64,000 bases of DNA from Kibdelosporangium banguiense. GTDB lineage: Bacteria; Actinomycetota; Actinomycetes; Mycobacteriales; Pseudonocardiaceae. The stretch spans positions 12,227,203 through 12,291,202 of the forward strand of contig NZ_JAGINW010000001.1 in NCBI RefSeq assembly GCF_017876405.1. Reading direction: 5' to 3'. Both the position numbers and the translations under genes were made by a program. Shown here piece by piece: positions 7,578-15,187 of the stretch. Every line of letters begins with the position of its first letter. Position 1 is the stretch's first letter. The notes under the pieces are model-generated. The model did no database searches. It was not told the origin of the DNA and saw only the letters and a list, made by a program, of their open reading frames with translations.

Positions 7578-9039
7578 AACGAGGGTGGGTCGACCAGTTC
7601 GATGCCCAGGGCAACGACACCGAGGGCTTCGCGTTCGGGAGGGTAGATCTGGCGGATGTTCGCGAGTTGCTCGTCGCGAGTGGCCAGCGGGTTGACCGAG
7701 GCGACTTCCTCGTGGTCGAACATCTCGTCGAACGTGTCGTATCGGGTGACACGGGTGACTCGGGTGAGAACCTCGTCGCCTTGGCAGCGGAACCGGATCA
7801 GCGAGCCTTCCTTGATCTTGCGGCGGCTGGAGTCGTTGACACGGATCTCGGTGGTCTTGCGGCCGGCGGCGATGAGGTCGAAGTAGCGCTTGTAGATGCC
7901 CATCTCATGGGCGCGGACGACGGGTTCTGGGGGACGTTGCGTCATGAGCCGGCCGAGTTCCTTGACGGTGAACGAGCGGAAGAAGTGCTTGGGATCGGTC
8001 AGCAGCTCGCTGACCATCCAGACCAGCGAGTCGACGTAGTTGTCGATCGAGCCGGGCCATACGGTGGTATCGAGCATCCAGGGCTCGACATCGGCGGGCA
8101 AGGCGCCCTTATCCTGCTCGCGCAGCAGAGACTTGGACAGCTTCGCCCCGGTCGGGGCGAGCACCTGCGGCGTGAACACGCGGATCGGCATGTGCGCGGG
8201 CGGGGTGTTCAGCGCGCCGAGCGCGCCGTCCACAAGTTGGCAGCCGAAGGCCCAGTCGCCGCCCTTCATCATCACATGCAGGGTCTGGCCGTCCCGGCCG
8301 ACAGTTCGTTCCTTGACCAGGTTGCGATAGAGGGTGGCCAGGTCGAGGTAGGGCTGGTCATCCTCGGGGTCGATGTGCGCCTCATAGGCGCCGTGGTCGA
8401 AGCAGACCGCGGTGAAGGTGGCCCCATCCTCGTCGAGGTGGGCGAGTTTGGTGCGGTCGGCGCGTTTCTCCGCCCAGCCGCAGTCCGGGCAGGCAACGCG
8501 GACGTGGATGACGCCATGGGAGGGCGCCATCCACCAGCGGATGTCCTCCAGACGTTCCAGGGTGCGCAGGAACTCGGCCCGGAAACCCGGGGTGGCTTGT
8601 GCTGGTCGGTGTAGGTCTCCACCTCGTAGCCGGTGTCGGTGGCCTGCGACAGCGAGGTGAAGAACGCCTGGTAGTAGCCGTCGATCAGTTCGCTGATCTT
8701 GTCCTTGCCCAGTGCGTGGTAGTAGGTCTGTTGGTAGGCGGTATGCGTCTCCGGGTCGAGCACCACCTCGTGGGGTGCGTTGTCCAGGGCGCCGAACCGC
8801 ACGCCAGTGTCGATGGAGAACTCCCGCCGGGCGATCTTGGCAAGTAGGAACGCTGCGGTCTGGACGAGGTTGGTGCCCAGGTGCGGCGCGCCGTTGATTT
8901 GGGTGCCGACCACGAACTCGATCCGCGAGGGCCGCGTGGCCAGGACGCGGGGGCGCAGGATGTCGATCGAGCGCAGCAGCGCGTTGGCCAGCACGCTGTT
9001 GGGCGAGATCAGCAACGACGGTTTCCCGTTGCGGCTCAA
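7574..9039 (-). CDS. Class I aminoacyl-tRNA-synthetase-like catalytic domain fused to an ASCH domain (frameshifted as read)
   Basis: Two overlapping reading frames join to one protein of about 488 residues. The upstream frame (9039 to about 8590) has a HIGH-like site in QINGAPHLGTN. The downstream frame (about 8600 to 7574) has a CPDCG zinc-type pair, APTGAKLSKS (KMSKS loop), and a C-terminal ASCH/PUA-like domain of about 115 residues (YFDLIAAGRKTTEIRV onward). The layout recalls class I lysyl-tRNA synthetase, but only about 65 residues follow KLSKS before the ASCH domain, so the anticodon-binding cage is missing. The frames meet in a GGGG/CCC run near 8586-8600: one extra base there restores the reading. 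TTG 9039 overlaps the P-loop gene stop (TTGA). It could be a sequencing error, a pseudogene, or a -1 shift. Confidence 0.72.
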
Positions 9040-9650
9040 CGAGATCGCGCTCCTCGGCTGGGTTTGGGCAGGCGCAGGTTGGCGCAGATGAAGTCCAGCC
9101 GCGCGTCGGCGGAGTCGGGGGCGACGAACACCGGTTCATAGCCGGCGTCGTAGTAGCCCTGCACGATCAACTCGTGCACGCGGCGGATCTCGCGGTCTTT
9201 GGCCCAGACGATGTCGTCGGGATCCTCGAAGGTGTCCAGCGGGTCGAGCACGAAGATCGCGTCGTAGCGATAGCGCCGGGTGGCTTGCTCCAACTGTGGG
9301 GCCGGTCGCAGCCCGAAGAACCCTTCCCAGCCATAGCCGTCCGGGATTCCCCTGTTATAGAAGCGAATTCCGCCTGTGTGCGCGGTGTATTCGGTGACGA
9401 ACGCGTCGAGGACTTCCAAAGAGTACTCGCGGCGGTCCTCCTTGAGCAGGTGCCGGCCCAGTCGTTCGCGGTGCTTGCGGTAGATCTCTCGGCCGGGTTC
9501 CTCGGCCATGCACGGGATCCCTGCGGCGTGGACCGCCTCGATCAGGTCGTCCTTGCCGGAGGAGGGGCCGCCGGTGATGACGTAGCGGCGCGGGTCACCG
9601 GTCGACGCCGCCTCCAGGGCAGCGGCCAAGGCCGGGTTGGTGGTGGTCAC
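9036..9650 (-). CDS. P-loop nucleotide kinase-like ATPase (AAA_28/NadR-like)
   Basis: A 204-residue P-loop protein. The Walker A region reads ITGGPSSGKDDL: Gly-rich loop and Lys are kept but the usual Ser/Thr after Lys is Asp. A DAIFVLDPLDT segment fits Walker B, and downstream Arg residues suit a lid. The pattern resembles small AAA_28/NadR-type kinases that phosphorylate a small molecule or bind nucleotide. GTG 9650 overlaps the upstream gene stop by GTGA, and its own stop overlaps the aaRS-like start by TTGA. It is the middle gene of a tightly coupled three-gene operon. The substrate is unknown. Confidence 0.75.
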   Translation of the reverse strand: MTTTNPALAAALEAASTGDPRRYVITGGPSSGKDDLIEAVHAAGIPCMAEEPGREIYRKHRERLGRHLLKEDRREYSLEVLDAFVTEYTAHTGGIRFYNRGIPDGYGWEGFFGLRPAPQLEQATRRYRYDAIFVLDPLDTFEDPDDIVWAKDREIRRVHELIVQGYYDAGYEPVFVAPDSADARLDFICANLRLPKPSRGARSR

Positions 9651-10555
9651 GACAGTTGTCCGTTCTGCTCATCGGGGGTGTTCTCGGGGGATGTGGGGCG
9701 CGCGAGGAAGCCGTGGGTCCAGGCGTTGCCCAGTCCGGTTTCGTCGTGCAGGGCGGCAACGAACTGCTCACGGCTGGCTCCGCCGACGGCGGCCTCGGTC
9801 AGCCGCGATGCCTGCGCTGCGGTCAGGGCCGGCGTCCAGCCGGCCAAAGCGACCAGTTCGTCCGCTGAGGACTCCAGGTCGGAGGCGAACGCAGTGGTGT
9901 AGCTGATCGCCTCGGCGCGAGCTGCCGCCCATCGCCAAGCGGCGGTCACCGCCGTGCGCAGGATGTCCATCCGGTCGGCCTGCAGGCTGATCAGCCGCTC
10001 GACGGCGAGCAGTTCGGCGCGGGCGGCGTAGATCGCCGACCACAGCCTGCTCAACTGCTCCTCATGTTCGGCGACTTCCCAGGCGAAGGGATCCGCCTGG
10101 ATCGGCTGCCGCCCGACGGCCGGAGCCAGCCGGGGCGCGATCAGCGCCGAGCGGGTGAATCGTTCGGCGTCGGCCAGCAACTCCCAGGCGATCTTCTCGA
10201 TCAGCTTGGGCTCGACCCGCTTACGGAAGTGGTGGCTCTCGTGTCCAGCCTGCTCAGCCGCCACATTCCGGCGAACGGTCAGGTTCTGGCCCGGCTCGGC
10301 CGGCGGCAGTCCGAACAACGCCCGCGCCGCCGAGGCGTAGCGGGTGTCCGGGAACCGGGCCAGCAGGCCGCGCAGGGTGCCGTCCAGCGCCGCGGTGCGG
10401 CTGGCCTCATCAGCGGGGTCAGCCGCCCTGGCAACGATCCCGCGCAGGTCGAGCAGGGCCGCGTCCGCAGTGGCCGGGGTGACCGGCAGCCCGCGCCGCA
10501 GCAGCCGCGCGACCGCGGCGACCACCTCGTCCTCCACTGGGCTTTTTCTGGGCAT
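9647..10555 (-). CDS. Uncharacterised protein heading the aaRS-like/P-loop operon
   Basis: A 302-residue, Ala/Arg/Leu-rich, mostly helical soluble protein with no family I can name. Visible features are a basic start (MPRKSP), a region with repeated aromatic/Arg patterns (RYASAARALFGL), a segment LTVRRNVAAEQAGHESHHF with a His cluster, and a long helical C-terminal half. No membrane segment or enzyme motif is evident. ATG 10555 is chosen because a perfect 19-bp inverted repeat lies exactly over this start; a further in-frame start at 10594 would place the repeat inside the gene. It could be a regulator or an RNA-binding partner for the synthetase-like protein; both are guesses from position. 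Confidence 0.65.
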   Translation of the reverse strand: MPRKSPVEDEVVAAVARLLRRGLPVTPATADAALLDLRGIVARAADPADEASRTAALDGTLRGLLARFPDTRYASAARALFGLPPAEPGQNLTVRRNVAAEQAGHESHHFRKRVEPKLIEKIAWELLADAERFTRSALIAPRLAPAVGRQPIQADPFAWEVAEHEEQLSRLWSAIYAARAELLAVERLISLQADRMDILRTAVTAAWRWAAARAEAISYTTAFASDLESSADELVALAGWTPALTAAQASRLTEAAVGGASREQFVAALHDETGLGNAWTHGFLARPTSPENTPDEQNGQLS

Positions 10556-10591
10556 GGATTGAGTGAAGCACAATGCCCAGAAAAAGCCCAG
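10537..10591. repeat. Perfect 19-bp inverted repeat over the operon start codon
   Basis: The left arm at 10537-10555 (CTGGGCTTTTTCTGGGCAT) is the exact reverse complement of the right arm at 10573-10591, with a 17-nt spacer. On the minus strand the left arm encodes the first six codons of the downstream gene (MPRKSP); the right arm is a mirror-image copy upstream of it. It could be a dimeric-protein operator, a 5' mRNA hairpin that hides the start codon, or the footprint of an inverted duplication. Confidence 0.85.
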
Positions 10592-10646
10592 CACGCGCTC
10601 GTCGGATTGATGCCGTCTGCCCGGCCGGACGGCTTCGAGTCGCGGA

Positions 10647-11774
10647 TCAGTGGGCGGTTCTCGCGAAGCGGGCGTCGGTCTGTTCGGTGGTCAGGCCGAA
10701 GTCGGCCAGGTCATAGCGGTGGGAGCGGCGGCGGTCGCCTGAGCTGTGGATGTCTTTCATCGCTGATCGGGTTTCGTCGGTGAGGGTCATGCCGAAGTGG
10801 GTGTAGATGTCGGCCACTGTCCTGAGTGGGTCGGCGACGAATTCGCGGTAGTCGACGTCGTAGAACTGGGCTGGGTTGTACTTGGCTCGGTCGGCGGTGA
10901 ACTTTTCCAGGCCGCGGGCCCACAGATCCAGCTGCGAACGGCCGATGACCTCGCCGCGGAAGACCTCTGACCACGTGCCGGAAGCCTGTTCGGCGAGGCT
11001 GCAGACGGACGCGATGATCGTCGAAGGGGCGCGGTGGGTCTGGATCACCAATGCGTCCGGGTAGGCGGCCATGAGGGCGTCCAGGGCGAAGAGGTGGCTG
11101 GGGTTCTTGAGGACCCAGCGGCGGCCTGCGTCCGGCATGCCGATCAGCTGCAGGTTGCGGCGGTGCCTTTGATAAGCGGGGGTCCAGTCCTGGTCGGCGA
11201 GCCAGGACGAGTAGGTCGGGATATGGGCGAGGCATTCGAAGTCGATCGACAGCATCGACTGGCGCAGCAGCCGCCAGCATTCCTCCGCCGTATCCGCGGT
11301 CATGTAGTGCACGCCCATGAATTCGGGGTGCTCGATGTGGTGCTGTGCGTACACGGACTGGATCCGTTGGTACATGGGATTTTCTTCCCATGTGTCACGC
11401 GGCGGCCGCGGTTGGGGCACGTCGGTCAGCCAGAGTTCGAGGCCCTGGTGCGCCGGGTCTTCGACCAGCAGCCTGTGCAGGGCGGTCGTTCCGGTTCGGG
11501 GCAGTCCTGTGACGAAGATCGGCCGCTCGATGGGAACGTCCGCATAGGACGGAATTCGCTGCCATGCCGACTCGCTGAGCAGCCGGGCCACCAACGCGCC
11601 GCGCAGACCCGCGCGGTTGACCCGGACACCGAGCTCGGTCAGCTGGGCCTCCCTGTTGTAGGAGTCCAGCAGCACCGAGAGGCCTTCGAGGTAGTCGTCC
11701 GGCCCGAAGTCGGTCAGGCCGGTGATCTTGGTGGCCGATGCGTGCAGTGTCCGAGGAGTACCGATGCCGTCCAC
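10647..11774 (-). CDS. PAPS-dependent sulfotransferase family protein
   Basis: A 375-residue sulfotransferase. The 5'-phosphosulfate-binding loop is at residues 88-97 (VTGLPRTGTT). The 3'-phosphate site appears later as the ALVIQTHRAPSTIIAS region with a conserved Arg/Ser. Members transfer the sulfuryl group of PAPS to a hydroxyl of a small molecule such as a lipid, steroid or polyketide. The GTG start at 11774 has GGAGC 7-8 nt upstream; nearly the same leader (CGGAGCAAGCTTG) precedes the SnoaL-like gene. It is the last gene of the DUF1214-SDR-sulfotransferase operon, and PAPS synthesis genes (cysD, cysNC) are divergent nearby, which supports an active sulfonation route. Confidence 0.85.
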   Translation of the reverse strand: MDGIGTPRTLHASATKITGLTDFGPDDYLEGLSVLLDSYNREAQLTELGVRVNRAGLRGALVARLLSESAWQRIPSYADVPIERPIFVTGLPRTGTTALHRLLVEDPAHQGLELWLTDVPQPRPPRDTWEENPMYQRIQSVYAQHHIEHPEFMGVHYMTADTAEECWRLLRQSMLSIDFECLAHIPTYSSWLADQDWTPAYQRHRRNLQLIGMPDAGRRWVLKNPSHLFALDALMAAYPDALVIQTHRAPSTIIASVCSLAEQASGTWSEVFRGEVIGRSQLDLWARGLEKFTADRAKYNPAQFYDVDYREFVADPLRTVADIYTHFGMTLTDETRSAMKDIHSSGDRRRSHRYDLADFGLTTEQTDARFARTAH

Positions 11775-11787
11775 AAGCTTGCTCCGA

Positions 11788-12564
11788 TCAGTGGTGGTAC
11801 TCGCCGCCGTTGACGTCCAGGCACTGCCCGGTGATCGCCCTGGCCAGGTCGGAGACCAGGAACACGATGGCGTCGGCGACCTCGTCGGGCTCAGGCAGTT
11901 TGCGCAGATCGATGTCGGCCGCGACCTCGTCGTACACCTGCTGCGGGGTGACGCCGCGCTCCTTGGCGAGGTAGCTGAAGTAGAACTTCACGTTGTCGGC
12001 CCAGATGTAGCCCGGCGCGACCGTGTTCACGCGCACGCCCTGCGGGCCCAGTTCGGTCGCCAGGCTCTGCGCCATCGCCAGCAACGCGGACTTGGTCATC
12101 TTGTACGCGCCGAATGTCGGCTTGGAATGCCGGATCACCATGGAACTGACCATCACCACGGATCCACGGCTGGCGGTCAGCGCGGGCCGGAACAAGTTGG
12201 TCAGCCGCAACGCACCGAGCACATTGGTCTCGAACCCTTGCCGCACACCGTCGAACGGGATCGCGTCGAGATCGCCCATCGGTGGCATCGCGAAAGCGTT
12301 GTTCACCAAGGCATCCACCCGGCCGAACGACTCGACCGCCGTCTGAACAAGGCGAGCCGCGTCCTCGTCTGAGGAAATGTCTGCCGGCACAGTCACCGCG
12401 CGACGGCCGAGATCCGTGACCTCCTTGGCGACCTCGGTCAGCCGTGACTCGGTCCGGGCCGCCAGCACGATGTCCGCGCCCTGCGCGGCGCACTGCACCG
12501 CGATCGACCGGCCCAGCCCGGGGCCGATGCCGGAGACGACGACAACCTTGTCCTGCAGCAACAT
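11788..12564 (-). CDS. Short-chain dehydrogenase/reductase (SDR)
   Basis: A 258-residue classical SDR oxidoreductase. Residues 11-19 hold the NAD(P) loop in the variant form SGIGPGLGR. NNAFA replaces the usual NNAG, and the catalytic set is Ser140/141 (VVMVSSM), Tyr154 and Lys158 (YKMTK). The length fits a free-standing SDR that interconverts an alcohol and a ketone. Its ATG overlaps the stop of the DUF1214 gene by one base (TGATG), and the sulfotransferase gene starts 13 nt after its stop, so the three are co-transcribed. Substrate unknown; the operator upstream suggests a steroid or lipid setting. Confidence 0.88.
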   Translation of the reverse strand: MLLQDKVVVVSGIGPGLGRSIAVQCAAQGADIVLAARTESRLTEVAKEVTDLGRRAVTVPADISSDEDAARLVQTAVESFGRVDALVNNAFAMPPMGDLDAIPFDGVRQGFETNVLGALRLTNLFRPALTASRGSVVMVSSMVIRHSKPTFGAYKMTKSALLAMAQSLATELGPQGVRVNTVAPGYIWADNVKFYFSYLAKERGVTPQQVYDEVAADIDLRKLPEPDEVADAIVFLVSDLARAITGQCLDVNGGEYHH

Positions 12565-13721
12565 CAGCCCACCATTCTGGTTGCGACCGCGGCCTGGCGC
12601 GCGGCGATTCGTTGCGCGTACTGCTCCGGGGTGATCTCGGCGTGGAACGGCAGGCGTTGGGGCAGTTCGGCCACTGGTACGACCTCGACCTCGGGGCCGT
12701 CCTCAGGCTTGAGGTCACGCGACAGCCGCTGCCACCGGATCTGCAGGTAGCCGCGGGTGTGCCCGGTGGTCTCGATCCAGTTGGCCAGGCCGGGATTCCG
12801 CTCGGTGACCACGAAGCGGATCTTGCCGTCCGGATCGATCTGGGCCTGGTCGGCGGTCAGGCTGGTCTGGTGGTTGATGTAGTCCAGCGAGATGTACCAC
12901 ATACTGCCCAGCTGAAAGCCCTGGTAGGGCGCCTCGGACGCGGGCACCGTGATGATCATCGCCTGGTCGTCGGCCAGGTCGTAGTGCCCGACCGAGGAGA
13001 ACTGGGTCGTCAGGCCGCCGGGCGTGGACCGCGGCTCGGTCATCGTGTTGACCGGGAGCTTGAGGTAGAACCAGTTGGGGAACGCCAGGAACGTCCTCAG
13101 CCGGCCGATCAGCATCTTGCCCGCGACCCCGTACCGCTTGGCCAGCGCGTCTTTGCCCGCCACGGGTGGCGCGCTCCCGGTCGTGTCCACGCGGCGGATA
13201 CGGATCATGCCGCGCTCTTCGCTCGTCCAGTCGCTGTAGACCTCGCGCACGATGAGCATGGCCGAGCCCTCGCCAAGGTGGAAGTAGTTCGGGCCGGCCT
13301 TGCCCGGCCCGAACCGGATCTCGAAGGTGCCGTCGGCGGCGATGTCGATCTCCCGGTCGTCGAACGCGGCCAGACTGTCGGGCACATCCACCGGCGAGTA
13401 GTCACCGTTGAGCACCTGGAAGCTCAGGTCTGCCGTGCTGCCGCGCCGGCCGGACACCACGTACTCGGCGTCCTCCCGGATGTACGCGTGGAAGTACAGC
13501 GTGTCCGGGTTGTCCAGGCCCATCTTGGTGTAGGGCCCGGTGGACTGGGTGAAGTACGGGAAGTCGCGGCTGTACGCCCACGCCATCTGCAGCGAGGCCC
13601 GGATACTGCCGGCGAGGTACTCGTACCCCTCGCTGAGGTCCAGTTCGGTCCGCACGTGCGGCGCGTCCGTGATGATCTTCTCGGCTTCGGCGATCGCGGC
13701 GGCGAATGACTCGGTGAGCAC
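12564..13721 (-). CDS. DUF1214 domain protein
   Basis: A 385-residue, mostly beta-rich soluble protein. A DUF1214-type block lies in the C-terminal third (YDLADDQAMIITVPAS, MWYISLDYINHQTS, then the conserved RFVVTERNPGLANWIET). Family function is unknown, though members often sit beside steroid and lipid catabolic genes. The GTG start is at 13721. A perfect 14-bp palindrome of KstR type begins 10 nt upstream, so this gene heads the DUF1214-SDR-sulfotransferase operon. No signal peptide or membrane segment is seen. Confidence 0.75.
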   Translation of the reverse strand: MLTESFAAAIAEAEKIITDAPHVRTELDLSEGYEYLAGSIRASLQMAWAYSRDFPYFTQSTGPYTKMGLDNPDTLYFHAYIREDAEYVVSGRRGSTADLSFQVLNGDYSPVDVPDSLAAFDDREIDIAADGTFEIRFGPGKAGPNYFHLGEGSAMLIVREVYSDWTSEERGMIRIRRVDTTGSAPPVAGKDALAKRYGVAGKMLIGRLRTFLAFPNWFYLKLPVNTMTEPRSTPGGLTTQFSSVGHYDLADDQAMIITVPASEAPYQGFQLGSMWYISLDYINHQTSLTADQAQIDPDGKIRFVVTERNPGLANWIETTGHTRGYLQIRWQRLSRDLKPEDGPEVEVVPVAELPQRLPFHAEITPEQYAQRIAARQAAVATRMVG

Positions 13722-13730
13722 AGCTCAGGC

Positions 13731-13744
13731 TAGAACGTGTTCTA
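13731..13744. promoter_or_regulatory. KstR-like TetR operator (TAGAACGTGTTCTA)
   Basis: A perfect palindrome that matches the mycobacterial KstR consensus TNNAACNNGTTNNA at every fixed position. It lies in the 31-bp gap between the SnoaL-like gene stop (13753) and the DUF1214 start (13721), directly upstream of the latter. KstR controls sterol catabolism in related actinobacteria; whether a KstR orthologue exists here is not visible. Confidence 0.6.
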
Positions 13745-13752
13745 ACTGTCGG

Positions 13753-14217
13753 TCAAACCCCGGCGAGAAACTTCAGGCTGGGAGTGTCGTCCATCGACTC
13801 CATCGTCTCGTAGAGCCGCTTGTAGGCGATGTGTTTGATCCGCCAGCCATCGTCGGGAACACGCACGTACTCCTCCTCGTAGTACGCCGCGCCCTTGATG
13901 ATCAGCCGCTGCTCCTTGACGATCACGGTGTCCTCGAACGCCCAGATCCCGGTGGCAGTGTCACCGTCTACGTCGATCTCCGGCTGGCCGGCGAAGTGGA
14001 ACGTGATGATCCCGTCGCCGTCCAGGTTCTGCCGCATGAACTCCAGAATCGCGGCACGGCCGGTGAGCACCAGCGGCTCACCCATCGTGTGGGTGCCGTA
14101 GTCGGCCACCGCGTCCTCGGTCAGCGTCGACTCCAGCTGTTCCCAGCGCTTCTGGTCCACGCCGCGCAGATAGCGGTACTTCAGGCGGCGGATCTCCTCG
14201 ATCGCGAGCATGTCCAT
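13753..14217 (-). CDS. SnoaL-like/NTF2-fold domain protein
   Basis: A 154-residue protein of the SnoaL-like/NTF2 fold. It opens with a helix (LAIEEIRRLKYRYLRGVD), then the Asp-Ala-Val-Ala-Asp strand, an acidic Asp-Gly-Asp region and a C-terminal strand ending RIKHIAYKRLYETME. Such proteins form cone-shaped pockets and act as isomerases, dehydratases or binding proteins for cyclic substrates. ATG 14217 is given, with ATG 14211 as an alternative that has GGGG at better spacing. It is upstream of and on the same strand as the DUF1214-SDR-sulfotransferase operon, and divergent from cysD. Confidence 0.75.
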   Translation of the reverse strand: MDMLAIEEIRRLKYRYLRGVDQKRWEQLESTLTEDAVADYGTHTMGEPLVLTGRAAILEFMRQNLDGDGIITFHFAGQPEIDVDGDTATGIWAFEDTVIVKEQRLIIKGAAYYEEEYVRVPDDGWRIKHIAYKRLYETMESMDDTPSLKFLAGV

Positions 14218-14251
14218 GTCCCCAAGCTTGCTCCGACCGTTGACCGCGTGC

Positions 14252-14269
14252 AATAACCTGTTCTAGTTT
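14252..14269 (+). promoter_or_regulatory. Second KstR-like site overlapping the cysD promoter
   Basis: AATAACCTGTTCTA at 14252-14265 matches TNNAACNNGTTNNA except for the first T. Its right end overlaps TAGTTT (14264-14269), a TANNNT hexamer 6 nt before the GTG at 14276. This would place a TetR-family repressor directly on the cysD promoter and close to the divergent SnoaL-like gene. Confidence 0.45.
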
Positions 14270-14275
14270 TTGCGG

Positions 14276-15187
14276 GTGGCCGTGACCTATGAGCTGTCCA
14301 ACCTCCGCACCCTCGAGGCGGAGTCGGTGCACGTGTTGCGTGAGGTCGCCGCGACGTTCGAACGGCCTGTCCTGCTGTTCTCCGGCGGCAAGGACTCGGT
14401 GGTCATGCTCCACCTGGCCGCGAAGGCGTTCTGGCCGGCACCGCCGCCGTTCCCGGTGATGCACATCGACACCGGCCACAACTTCGACGAGGTCATCGAG
14501 TTCCGCGACCAGGCCGTGGCCACGACCGGGGTCAGGCTGGTCGTCAGCAGCGTGCAGGACGACATCGACGCCGGCCGTGTGACCGACGAAACCGGGCCAC
14601 GCGCCAGCCGTAACCGCCTGCAGACCACGGCCTTGCTGCGCGCGATCAACGAGAACAAGTTCGACGCGGTGTTCGGCGGCGCGCGCCGCGACGAGGAGAA
14701 GGCCCGCGCCAAGGAGCGTGTGTTCAGCTTCCGCGACGAGTTCGGCCAGTGGGACCCGCGCAACCAGCGCCCTGAGCTGTGGCAGCTCTACAACGGGCGG
14801 CACCACCGCGGTGAGCACATCCGGGTGTTCCCACTGTCCAACTGGACCGAACTGGACATCTGGCAGTACATCCTCGAGGAACGCATCGAGCTGCCGCCGA
14901 TCTACTACGCGCACCGCCGGATGGTGTTCCACCGCGACGGCATGCTGTTGGCGCACACCAGGTTTGTGACGTTGCTACCCGGCGAGGAACCGTTCGAGGC
15001 GCTCGTACGCTTCCGCACAGTGGGCGACGCGACCTGCACCGGATGCGTCGAATCCACTGCCACCACACCGGAAGCGGTGGTGGCCGAGGTCGCCGCGACG
15101 CGGGTGACCGAGCGCGGCGCGACCCGGGCGGACGACCGGATATCCGAGGCCGGCATGGAGGACCGCAAGAAGGAAGGCTACTTCTGA
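14276..15187 (+). CDS. cysD: Sulfate adenylyltransferase subunit 2 (CysD)
   Basis: About 303 residues; the ATP sulfurylase catalytic subunit of the PP-loop family, which makes adenosine 5'-phosphosulfate from ATP and sulfate together with the CysN GTPase. The PP-loop SGGKDS lies at residues 36-41. FGGARRDEEKARAKER and FPLSNWTELDIWQYI are typical CysD blocks, as is the C-terminal KKEGYF. GTG 14276 is chosen because a TAGTTT hexamer ends 6 nt upstream; GTG 14282 is also possible. The stop overlaps the cysNC start by one base (TGATG). Product feeds the fused APS kinase and hence the nearby sulfotransferase. Confidence 0.93.
   Translation: MAVTYELSNLRTLEAESVHVLREVAATFERPVLLFSGGKDSVVMLHLAAKAFWPAPPPFPVMHIDTGHNFDEVIEFRDQAVATTGVRLVVSSVQDDIDAGRVTDETGPRASRNRLQTTALLRAINENKFDAVFGGARRDEEKARAKERVFSFRDEFGQWDPRNQRPELWQLYNGRHHRGEHIRVFPLSNWTELDIWQYILEERIELPPIYYAHRRMVFHRDGMLLAHTRFVTLLPGEEPFEALVRFRTVGDATCTGCVESTATTPEAVVAEVAATRVTERGATRADDRISEAGMEDRKKEGYF

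Noticed and set aside
8586-8600. A classical -1 ribosomal frameshift signal in the aaRS-like gene
   Set aside because: No X-XXY-YYZ slippery heptamer or clear downstream pseudoknot; a missing base is simpler.
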